From: Plecoglossus altivelis
Lineage: Eukaryota; Chordata; Actinopteri; Osmeriformes; Plecoglossidae
NCBI GenBank assembly: GCA_036571765.1
Contig: BROE01000011.1
Coordinates: forward strand, 1,583,841-1,647,840
Direction of reading: 5' to 3'
DNA: 64,000 nucleotides
The position numbers and the translations under genes were made by a program. Positions 44,701 through 56,900 of the stretch are shown here, piece by piece (position 1 is the first letter of the stretch; the number at the start of each line of letters is the position of its first letter). The notes below the pieces were generated by a model that ran no database searches, was not told where the DNA came from, and saw only the letters and a list, made by a program, of their open reading frames with translations.

Positions 44701-47700
44701 GGAAGCCATACAGTAATAGCATAGTTCATAACATAGAATAAATGAATGGAGAACCCTGTAGGTTGACCTCAAAATGGCATCAATCAAGGTCCAAAGTTGT
44801 ATGTGAAGAGAATGTTAACATGTTGTTTATATGTTACTATGATATGATGCTGATGTGATATTCATAAAATAGCCAACTACACACTAACCGACCTAACCGA
44901 CCTTAACAGGATTGCCCTATACAGTCTACAGACCTATAGGACTACACTATACAGTATACAGACCTATAATGACCACACTTAACAGTGTACAGACCTACAG
45001 GACTACCATTTACAGTCTACAGACTTCTCTCTATGGGCTATAAACCGACAAGACTAACCTCTACAGTCTACAGACGCACAGGGCTACCCTCTACAGTCTA
45101 TAGACTATATATACTCTCTACAGTCCTAAATCATTATTCTCAACAGTCTACAGACGGTGGACACTACGGTCTATAGACATACAGGACAACCCTCTACAGC
45201 CTATAGACCTGCAGGACTACTGTAGATCTACAGACTGCTCTCTACAGTTTATATACCTACAGGACTACAGGACTGCCCTCTACAGGTGCAGGCCAGGCCG
45301 CAGTCCTACCTGTAGTCATCAAAGCAACCATTCATCATGGGACCAGGCCAGGAGCTGTTGTTAGGGCCGTTGTAATATCTTCAGGAGAGACACGCACATA
45401 GTGAGAACAGAGGCAATGATGGATGGAATACACAAACAAATGAATGGGTGATTGAAAGGAGAAAGAATGCATGAATCCAACTCCAGTATCTGGACACAAC
45501 CAGACCCCAGCTAGGATCTACTTCCTGTGTTGGCAGCAGGGGCAGAAGTTACCTCTCTGAGTCCAGGGAGTTACTGAAGGCCACAGACATCCTCCTGCCT
45601 CTCACCATGCTCCTGCACACACAGCAGCACAGGGTTAATGTTGAGGGCAAGGGTAGGGGCAGGGGGGGGGGGGGGGGAGGGGGGGGGGGGGTTGGGGGGG
45701 GGGGGAGGGGCTAACGGGGAAACAGGGTTAGGGGGCACGGCTGGGGGGCAGGGTTGGGGGGGAGGGGGGGCGGGTAGGGGGCAGGGCTAGGGGCAGGGCT
45801 GGGGTCAGGTCGGGGGCAGGGCTGGGGGGCAGGGCTAGGGGGCAGGGCTAGGGGGCAGGGCTAGGGGGCAGGGCTAGTGGGCAGGGCTAGGGGGCAGGGC
45901 TAGGGGGCAGGGCTAGGGGGCAGGGTTAGGAGGATTGGGAGATGAAGATAGGGCTGACGGCCACAGAAGGTTACAAAAAAAACAGCAGGGAAAGAGGAGA
46001 GGGGACTAAGACCAGAGATCAGTGGGACAGGCCCAGCCAATGCTTCTCTGGAACATCACCAGTATCATCAAGTGCCAGTCTTCCCCTCCACGCCACAGAC
46101 ACCCTTACTCCCTCTTCGCAGGGGGAGACAGGAGAGTGTATAAGGAGGTATAGAGGGGAGGAAGCTCAGTACTTAACATGCTAACTACCAGCACCAGATT
46201 ACAGCCAGGATTTAAGGACGACCTCAGGCAGAGGTTAACCCATCCCCCCTAACTAACACACACTCTCACTCTGTCTCACACTTCTGAACACGCTACACAG
46301 AACCACCTGCAACAACAACCTCTCCCTGACTCTCCCCTACTAGACATAACATGTGTAAACATACTTGCAAACATAACTACAGTACTCTGCTAACACCCTA
46401 CAGCTACATTATCACAGACTACCAAGGACTAGACTATGCCTGCATACTACTAGCACTGTGGTACAGTATTCCCACTATCAGAGACACAATTGTAGTTCAT
46501 GTATATTGTAGACTATAATGTATAGTAGGCTAGTGTGAAGGCTAGTGTGGATAGTAGGCTAGCGTATGTCGGCTAGTGTGTATAGTAGACTAGTGTATGT
46601 AGGCTAGTGTGTATAGTAGACTAGTGTATGTAGGCTAGTGTGTATAGTAGACTAGTGTGTATAGTAGGCTAGGTTGTAAAGTAGAATAGTGTGTATAGTA
46701 GGCTAGGTTGTATAGTAGAATAGTGTGTATAGTAGGCCAGGGTGTATAGTAGAATAGTGTGTATAGTAGGCCAGGGTGTATAGTAGAATAGTAGCTAAGT
46801 GGACTACCTGTCCAGACTACCGTAGCCCCCCTCTGATGCTGCTCTGGACAGCTTGGTGCTGCGTAGTAACCTGACAGCATCCTCACGGAACATAGGATAC
46901 AGAGAGCCACTGCCAACAGAGACATCACAGGGTCAGGGGTCACCAGGAAGTGTGTGAGAAAGTCTGACTCTAGTGAAAAAGTTATCAACCAATCATACGT
47001 CTCATACAAAAAATGACGAAGACCTGAAACCTTGGTTATGATGATGAGTAAATATATATATGATAATGCTTTTGATGAGTGAGTGAGTGAGTGAGCAAAT
47101 GACAGCGAATGCGTGACAGCTTCAGAGTTTAAGCTCTCCTGGTACAGTAACTGCATTAGATTGTTTAACCTGGGTTAGGGTTAAACATTTCACGTACATT
47201 TAGGCAATAACAAAGAATGAAATAAAACAGAATAGAAAGAAACAGAGTAATAATACATCAAAGGTTTCCAACATCTTTGAGCAAATACACATGAAACAGA
47301 CTCCAGAAAACTGAACCACACACCGAGGCATGCAGACACACACACACACGCACACACACACACAGACACACACTAAGCTGGAGTGAGTGTTGGCACACTA
47401 GCCAGGTAGTGCAGGAGGGTGATATCTATGTGCTGTATATCTATGTAGCATCAGTCTGTTAGATCTCTCTATGCTGTCAGGACTTGCTGTGAGAGGGGGG
47501 AGAGGGGGGAAACAGGGAGAGAGAGCATAAGGAGGATAACAGAGAGAGGCGTTTAGTGACAGCAGGCAGCTGCTCTGATTCTAGTCTGCTAAGTTGAAGG
47601 GGAAAGGAGGAGTGGTGGGTGGGGCATGATGGCTGTCAATCATGCAGGGTGCCCCAATCAGGACAGAGTATACCTGGGGTCCTGGAAATGAGGCTCTGAG

Positions 47701-50700
47701 ATTGGCTCCCTTGGTCGGGAGCGAGGAGGGAGGGTGAGATAGCGGCTGCAGCCACGGAAACAGAACATATTCATGTATGAGGGATAGAGGGATGGAGTGG
47801 AGATAATCAACTGAGAGAGAGTGATGGGGAGAGAGGTTAAGAAAATAAAGAAATAGATGAAAGGGTGATGATGGCAGTGATGAGTACTGAACCAGTTTCT
47901 CTTCTCCCACAGGAAGTCTCTCAATTCCAGAATGGGAGTGATAACTGAGGCCCATCTACTGTGTGTCTCAGGGTGTGTGTGTGGGCGTGGTCCAATTCTT
48001 GACCCAGTCACATCTGCATTCCTGTTAACAGTGCGTTCCTGCAGCGTACCTGTCAGGTGAGTAGCGGTCCTCAGATAAGCGCTGGCGGTCCATACGACCG
48101 GAACCATACAGCGACGGTCCCCCTCGTACACCGTGGTCCAAACTCCGACTAGGGAGACAGACCTCATAAGGTCACCAACTCACTCTACTACCCTCAACCA
48201 CAACCTGACATATGGGTATACCTACCCACATGGGCAGACATTAGTGGAAGAACATTTTACAGATCAAGAGGTATCAGGTTCAAATCCCCCTAGTATATAC
48301 CTTTGAATTAGAATGTTGAATTAGAGGTTTGGAGTCAGGGTTGTCATGGCGACTGATGACTTACCTCTGAGGCGGAGGCACGCTGGGCGAGCGAGAGCGC
48401 GTACGGGCCAAGTGATTGGATGCCATCACCTGTTCTGGAACAGATAAGGTGGAGCTTTGGAAGTCCCGCCCATTGTGTCGGTAGTCTGCGTGACCACATG
48501 ATGGAGGGAAGAAGAGCCCAAGTTAGAGAGTAACAATGTAGTGTAGGTTCACAGAGATCAGAGGACAGCTGTTATTTGTATTGTGGATGTTTGTTTTAGA
48601 GTAGTGTGTTTGTGGTTTGTGTGTTTTAGTGTGTGTGTAGAGGTGAGTGTGTATGTGTTTTAGTAAGTGTGTGTGTTTTAGTGAATGTGTATGTTTTGGT
48701 GAGTATTTGTGTTTTGGTGAGCGTGTGTGTATTGGTGAGCGTGTGTATTGGTGTGTGTGTGTGTATTGGTGAGCGTGTGTGTTTTGATGAGTGTGTGTGT
48801 ATTGGTGAGCGTGTGTGTTTTGGTGAGTGTGTGTATTGGTGAGTGTGTGTGTGTGTATTGGTGATCGTGTGTATTGGTGAGTGTGTGTATTGGTGAGTGT
48901 GTGTGTTTTGGTGAGCGTGTGTGTTTTGGTGAGCGTGTGTGCATTGGTGAGTGTGTGTGTGTTTTGGTGAGCATGTGTGTTTTAGTGGGTGTGTGTTTTG
49001 GTGAGCATGTGTGTGTTTTGGTGAGTGTGTGTGTTTTGGTGAGTGTGTGTGTATTGGTGAATGTGTGCGCAAGTACTCTATTGTTTTCTGTCACTGTCTG
49101 TTGGTGTGTTTGAATAAATGACAGATTTCCAAGGCTGCTAAAAGTGAAAGTGTGTTTGAGGATGTGCGTCTGTGTGTATGTGAGTGTGTGCGTGTGTGTG
49201 CGTGCGTGCGTGCATCCCCAGATAAAACACTTAGTAACCTTCTCTCTAGCTTGATCCCTTAACTTGATTTGTGCCTGTGACGTTCAGCGGGTGTCAGGGA
49301 TAGGAACGCAACACACACATAACACATATGCACACACACAACATACACACACAGGAAACAAACACAGGAACCCTCCAGCTCTGTGTCTCTTGCAATGGTC
49401 AAGAACTGTCTCAGAAAACCTCTCTGTTTACTTAGTTCACTATTGTTTAGGCCACACATGCATATCAGGGAATGGAGGAGCTGGTCTTTACCAAAGCATC
49501 GTGGGTGTTGTAGTTCACTTACCTGATATGACTCCAATTCCATCTTCACAGTCAAAATCTGAGAAGTCGTTGTCACTGATCCTTTGAGATCCTGGGGAAA
49601 GAGAAGGAGACGGAGAGAAAGACAGAGAGATAGGGAGGGAGATAGAAGGAGAGGAAGTGATATAAAGATAGAAGGTCAGAGAGGGAAAGCAAGAGAGAAA
49701 GAGGAGTTAGCGAGGAGTGTGTGAGCGCGGTATTTTGCCCTCTCTGCATGTCGTGACATCACTGTCTACCCTCGTGCAGAGTAATCTCCTTAGGGTCACC
49801 AGGGGGTCACCAGGGTCATCAAAAGTGACCACTACCACTGTTGTTGCACAGAAGTGAGGAACCTGGCCTAGAATCAAAACAGTCTCAAAATGTTTGGGTA
49901 TAAGCTGTCATGTGGGTCTGAACTGGCAGGGAGCGAGACCACTGAGAGAGAAACAATACACACAGGATAGCAGGCCACCAGGATAGTGAGTGGGGGAGAA
50001 GCAGAGGACACAAGTCACCGTACGACACAGCACTCTATCAACCCACAAGAAGCACTGGCAGGAAGGACAGGCCTGCTAACAGGAAGCTGTCATGTCAAAC
50101 CATAGGAATGATATGCAGCCTTATAGGCTTTACGTTAGCATGCTATGCTGAAGCCACCTCAGAGGTTAGCATTATGCAATGTTAGCGAAGAAGCTAAAGC
50201 CAATGTGCTAATGTTTACAATATGAAACTTCTTAATATTATTAGCACCCTTTATTTTATAATGTTAGTAAGATTTTTTGTTGTAACTGTACAGTTTAGTG
50301 CAAGAGCCTAACAAACAATTGAGACTAAAGTTAGGTTAGCATTGCCTACTATGGAGGCTAACATTAGCTAACATAGCTGGCTAGCTGTGTGGTATACATG
50401 ATAGCATAAGGCTGGCTAGCTGGGCGATTATGTGTGTCTGTGTGAATACGTGGGTAAGGGCTGGGCGGTGTGTGTGTCTGTGCATGTGTGTGGGTAGGAG
50501 CTGGGCGGTGTGTGTGTCTGTGTATGCGCGTGGGAAGGAGCTGGGCGGTGTGTGAGTCTGTGTGTGTAGGGGTGAAGCAACACACACAGGCCACAGGGGC
50601 TAGAGGTGAAGGTGTCAGAACACACAGATCACTGGTTACCTGAGTTATAGAATGGACCCTTGTCTGGAGGGGAGGGGAAAAGGGCATCATTAAAGCAAAC

Positions 50701-50891
50701 TGAACTGTTTCGCTTGTTTGTGTATTTGAGTGTACCCGTGCGTACGTGAATACATGTGTGTCTGTGTCCACCTGAGCACATGTGTGTGAGTGTTTGTATG
50801 TTTTGTTTGTGTATATGGCTGTGTAAATGTACACGGCTGTGTAAACGTGTGTGCATATGGCTTTGTAAATGTCAGTGGCTGTGTAAATGTG

Positions 50892-50939
<48 letters not shown>

Positions 50940-53900
50940 CATGTATGCTCATGTGTGTGTGTGTGTGTGTGTGTGTGGCATACTCTGCAGCCTGCGCGTC
51001 GGGCTCTCTCCAGGCAGCAGGCGTCTCTGCAGGTAGGGGGAGGAGGTGGGCAGGGGGAGAGACGACACGTCGTGGGTCAGCAGCTTGTACCAGTGAGCCT
51101 GGTCATCCAGCAGAGCTGTCTCCAGCTCGATCAGGATCTGGACACACGCACATGCACACACAGACACAAGCATGTAGACATACGCACGCACATAGTGAAT
51201 GAACCAGTTCCATCTGTTTGCAAACTCTTTAATCTGCATTACTTGTGTGTCGTCCCAGAGGGTAGGATTATTGGTGGTTATAGTCGTGTGTGTCTGTGTG
51301 TGCGTTCGTGTGCGTGTCTCACCTCTCCCAGGAAGTCGCTCTCCTCCTCGCGGACCCTGGCCTGGTCCCAGAGGGTGATCTCCAGCATGCGCTCCCTGAA
51401 CTCCCTGCGGTGGACCGGTGTGTACATGAACGTCTGGTTCCACTTGGGCTCCACCGACTTCTTCACCGTCTTGGTCCTCCGCTTGCTCTTGTCACTGTCA
51501 CACACCAAACACTGACACTGAGCCACAACCAGAGGAACAGAGGTCTAACGCTAAGGGAGAGGAGGGCAGAGAGGGGGTAGAAGGAAGTAAGGGGAGAAGA
51601 GAGCGGAGAGGCAGGAGAGCAGAAGCAGACTAGAGAGGAGAGGAGAGAAAAGTAGGAAAAGACAGGAGAGGAGAGGATTGAGAGGGCAGGGGAAAAGGGG
51701 GGTAGGAGAGGAGATGAGAGTGGAAAGACAGGAGAAGAAGCTAAGAGCGGAGGTGACAGCAGAGTAGAGGAGTAGAATCAAGGAGGAGAGGAGTCAGTGT
51801 ACCTTCTGTCTGGGAGGAAGTAGATCTTGACGTAGGGGTTGAGGGGGCGTCCGTCTTCCCGGGCAGGCAGGTCCTTGGCTCCCAGGATGGTGACGATCAG
51901 CTGGTGACCCACCTTGTCGTACCACAGCTTGACCTGCAGAGGGCGCATGGTGGCGTTACACACATACACATCCCTCCTCCCTCAGAGGCAGCTCCTCCCC
52001 CTCTCGCCTCCCCTTCCCTTCACCAGCAACAGCATCTCAGATGTGGTCAGATATGGCTGGTGAGGCTGTGGTGTGTATCAAATAGGATCAGGGATTTCCT
52101 CAAGGAAGGAAGGAAGGTAAGGAAGGAGGCAAGGGGCCTCCTAAAGTATAGTAACAGATCCACCCACATAGGGAAGTAGATACTGTATTTTGTTAATTTC
52201 TACACAAATACTTTTAAAGACAGGCAAAGTAAGACACTGGATTGAAAAACCATACAAGGTTGAATAAGATTTACACCTGGAATGATTTGATGAAAAAACA
52301 TGAAACATATTAAATAAAAGTATTGCTAAATAATAATGACATTCAATGGACATGATAAAGTATCTGTTGTTCTTTCAGAAGAGCCAGCTATGAGCTAAAC
52401 AGGCAAGCAGACCAACAGCAAACAGCTAGCTGACTAGGCCATCTACACAGTACTATTGTAACACTGTAACACTGTATCTCTAAGAGAAGCAAGCAGGAAG
52501 TGCTGAGCAGAATGACTAATCTAGACTACACACACCTAGAAGAGTGCTAGAGCAGTGAAGTAGAGCAGTCAGATAGAGCAGAAAAGTAGAGCGATCGGAT
52601 AAGGAAGTGAAGTAGAGCGGTCAGATGGAGCAGAAAAGTAGAGCGGTCAGGTAGAGCAGCGAGAGAGTGGTCAGGTAGAGCAGTGAGAGAGTGGTCAGGT
52701 AGAGCAGTGAGAGAGTGGTCAGGTAGAGCAGTGAGAGAGTGGTCAGGTAGAGCAGCTCACACCTGGCAGCAACGCCAAGACAAAAACAAGAAGAACTCTA
52801 CTGGAAAATGCAAGGTTTGTGTAGAGAAAGCCCTTCAAGACTGGAAGTCACCGGGCTTGAGACTAGTTCCACTGGCTCATCAATACACCACCCATCTTCT
52901 TCACTAAGGAGGAGTGTGTTAGCAGCGCTGTAGGTGAGACCTGGGCTGGGGCTGACACCAGTGAGCATGGTAGCAGTCCAGGAGACAGACTGGGTGTTTT
53001 TGAAGGGTGTGAGTACGGGACATATAGCACTACGTATTGAAGGTTGTGGAAGGTTATGATAAAGGTCATGAAAGGTCATGATGAAAACATCACACTTTCA
53101 TAGAAAGCTCAAGTACGAATGCTATCACCAGCTGTGCATTTTCCATCTAGCGCAGAAAACAACTGCAAGAGAGACGGACAGAGAGAAAGACAGAAAGGGA
53201 GAGAGACAGAGAGAGCTAGTATGTGTCTCTATCAGTAGACATGTTACCTGGACCCTAGGTACAAGGGGCGTGGCTCTTCTATTAAGGCATGGACTCTGGG
53301 TGAGCAAAGTTACACAGAGAACAATGTAATCAATAAAAGCAAAAGCTAACACGGTCGCGCAAATAAAACAACCAGTTCAGCCCCAGAACATATCCAGTCA
53401 ACAATATTATTGTGAACTTCGAATGGACTGGCATACACACTTGAATCAACTCAACCAATGTGTGTATATGCGTGCATGTGTGAAGAGTATGCACACACAC
53501 ACACACACACACTTCCCCTCATCTCTGCTGCTGACTTCAGCAGTGTAGATTAAATCTCTCTCATCTTGGGCTCCAAAAAGTTCAACAAGAAAACCCAGTG
53601 AGACTTCAAAGCCGGGCCCTGAAACATGCAGCTACATTGGAGCTCAAATTAAAACAGTGTCTCAGACATCTGCCTCACGTCTCCTCTCGTTTCCTCCGCT
53701 GAGGACTCTGATTCATCTCCCTGCCTTCCTCAAAGAATGTCTCACAACTCCTTTGTACTGAATTATAAGAATGACTGCAGCAAACGTTTCAAACTCAATA
53801 GCTGGAACGAGATGTTGGAAAGTTGTTCCGTTTTTCAATTGTGCATCTGGTGGTCCATTTTGTTCAGCACAAACCCAGCTGCTTTGTCATCATCTCTCAC

Positions 53901-56900
53901 TTGTCTCTCTTCCTTCTCAACCTGTCTTTCCACCTGTCTCTCCCTGCTCTCACCTGTCGAGAAAAAGGCCGCACATCTGATACTGTCCTGCTCCAGACTC
54001 TGGAATGTCCCAAAGCTACCCTTTACATCTGTAGTTTGACCCTACCAGAACTGGATATGCATCTTCCTGTCTCACCATACAACTGCCTGTCTCTCTCTGG
54101 AAGACCACCAATTGTTCAGCATAGGTTCATCTGGGGTCAAATCAAGAGCCCTCACAACCCTCAACAGTGGCCCTCGTGGCTGGAGGCTGGCGGTGGAGCC
54201 ATAGTGCATGCTGGGTACTCACCGAGACCTGTCCAGACATGAACTGGGGGGCCTCTCGCAGCATCCCAGGACTCATGGGGGACGTGACTGATATGGAGGG
54301 CCCCATCTTCTGGGACTCGAAGGAGCTGGAGCCTGAGGACACACACACAGACACAGACAGACACACACACACACACACACACAGGTGTAGGTTACCTAAG
54401 GCACTCAGAAACTGTCAATAAGAACAGGACCATATCATTCCAATACATCTGTATGTGTGCTCTTTATAAGTGGTGAATTCATTTGAAACTTGAACACATT
54501 TTGGCTTGCGTTTACATGTGTGGATGTGCATGTGCTCACTTGATTCAAGCTGTCCGTGACTGCTATCTGGGATTCGGGGGACGTCTCTGTGTAGACAGAT
54601 ACATGTATTATTATATTAAGTTACAAACATACAGTACATCACATACAGAAATACTCTAGAAACTCCATCAAAGTATTGTCCTGAGACCTGCCCTACACAC
54701 CACTGTACACGACAGGTTTGAGACCCACCCTATAGGCCGAGACACCACCAGCTCCACCTGGGGCTCGGGTTTTGAGTCCAGGATGATGTTGTACACCTCC
54801 TTAAATGTGGCGCCCTGGAGAACACGGCCGTTCCACTCCAGCACCTGGTCCCCTGAGAGGGGAGAGGGAGGGAGGGAGAGAGAGGGAGAGCGGGAGGGAG
54901 GGAGGGAGGGAGAGGGAGAAAGACAGCGGGAAGGAGGGAGAAGTGTGTTAAAATAAAATAGAGGTAGGTGAGAGAGGTGGAAAGAATGAATAAAAAATAA
55001 AAGAGGATGTAAAAGAAAGAAAGAAAGATTGAGAGAAAGACAGTAAGATGTCGGCAGTAATAAGCTGTGGTCATCAGTAAGCCAGGGTATTAGACCATCA
55101 GCGTGTCACTCCAAAGCTCGTTACATCACCAGCTTCATGCTAGATTGGCAAACACCACGCTGCTTGAGGATGTATATGTATGGGGGGTCTGTGTGTGTGT
55201 AAGTGTGTGTGTATGTGTGCATACCTGGCCGCAGGTGTCCTACAGTGTCTGCCAGACTCCCTCTCTTAACCTTGGTGATGAAGGCACAGAGACGGCCAGA
55301 CTCGGTCATCTTCCCCCCCACCACCTGCCAAAGATGGAGTAGGGGTAGGGTCAGGGGTCAGAGTTCAGGTGTAGGCTTTAGATCCAGGGGTCAGGGGTTA
55401 AGACATACCTTGAGACCCAACAGTGCGCCAGTATCCCGGGGAATGGTGCCGTCTTTCATCCGCTTGTTCAGCAGGATACGTCCGATCAGGCGCTCCCCAT
55501 CTTTAGATGGTTGCCATGACACCGGGTGCTGCGAGGCCAAAGTGACAACACACCTCGTCTCTCATGGCAAGAGTACATACCATAATAGCATGAATCCACC
55601 TCAAACACCCCATAATGTACAGACGCGAGAGACTGGATGACTGGGTATGGATCTAAATAGAGGTGTGAGCACAGCAGTGACAGTAGAACAGACAAAGAGG
55701 AACAAAAAGAGAGAGAGAGGGGACGAGAGTGGACACAAAAAGATAGAGAGACATAGAGCAAGAGCAAGAAAGAGAGTACTGGAGAGAGCAAGCAAACAAG
55801 AAAGAGGGAAAGAGACCAAAAAGACAAAGACAGAACAGACCCAGATGGGAGCTAACAGTGGACAATGTTATTCTAGATGGCAAGTTTGAGATTGTATATA
55901 TTTAGCAGAGGTTCTTCTTAGAAGCGACCTACGGTGTGATAGAAGCTATACTAGGTGTCAGGAGAGGAAGTACAGCAGAGGAACAAGTCAGACAGCAAGA
56001 TGAAGACTAGTCTCAGGAAGGAAGAAGTGGGTGGTGATAACAGCTCAAACAGGAAGTGAGGCAGACGAAGGTGGATGGTAGAAGGAAGTGGGGAAATGGA
56101 GGGTGAAAGAAAACAGGAAGTGAGGAAGGGGAAGGAGGATAAGAACCAGAAGTCAGGAGGGGGGGGTGATGATGACAGCTCAAACAGGAAGTGAGGAAGG
56201 TGACAGTTGAAAGAGGAAACAGGAAACCTTGGTGTGTGAGTAGGCCAACCAGCTGAGACCACCACCTTGTGATTCAAGCAGGGGGAGTGAGAGAAAGAGT
56301 GGGAAAGAACAGGAGAGGTGTGGAAGAGATGGAGAAAGAGACAGAGGAAAGAAGAGTGAGACAGGGGAGAAGGAGGAAAGAAGAAGGAAGGGAGACAGAG
56401 AGAAAGAAAGAAAAAGAAAGAAAGAGAGAAAATGACAGGTAGACAGAAAGAGAGAGAAAGAAGAAGACATTTTTAGGTGGTCAGAGAAGTAAAAAGCCAG
56501 AAGGTGGAGAAGAAAAAAACGAAAGCGAAAGGGAAGTAAGATCTTCTGTGACACACTGGCATACAGGCCCATAGCCACCAGGCAAAGGTAACAAGCCCCT
56601 CCCCCAGGACATGAAGCAAGATAGCTAACTCCACCCCTTCGGTGGGAGCATGCAAGGCTCTAAAGTGTCCAGCGTGATGACATCATTCGTCCATCTCCCT
56701 CCATCGTTCTATTCCTTCAACACCCCATCCTCCTGTCTGTCCACCCCTACAGACCTACATCCCTCCAGTCTTCCCACATGACCCCCGCGCCCCCCCCCCT
56801 CCATCCCTCCTTCCCTCACCCACCCTCAACCCCTCCCAGCAGTACCTTGTCACTATGGCTAAGCTCCTCGTTTAGCGTGGTGCTACTGCACGTGTCCACA

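Noticed and set aside
47581..48167. Two long minus-strand ORFs
   Set aside because: They are extensions of the 48050-48148 RIMS2 exon past its donor, plus shadow frames, with no independent gene evidence.
48626..49113. Three overlapping ORFs of about 80-150 codons
   Set aside because: Translations of the TTTTGGTGAGTGTGTG minisatellite.
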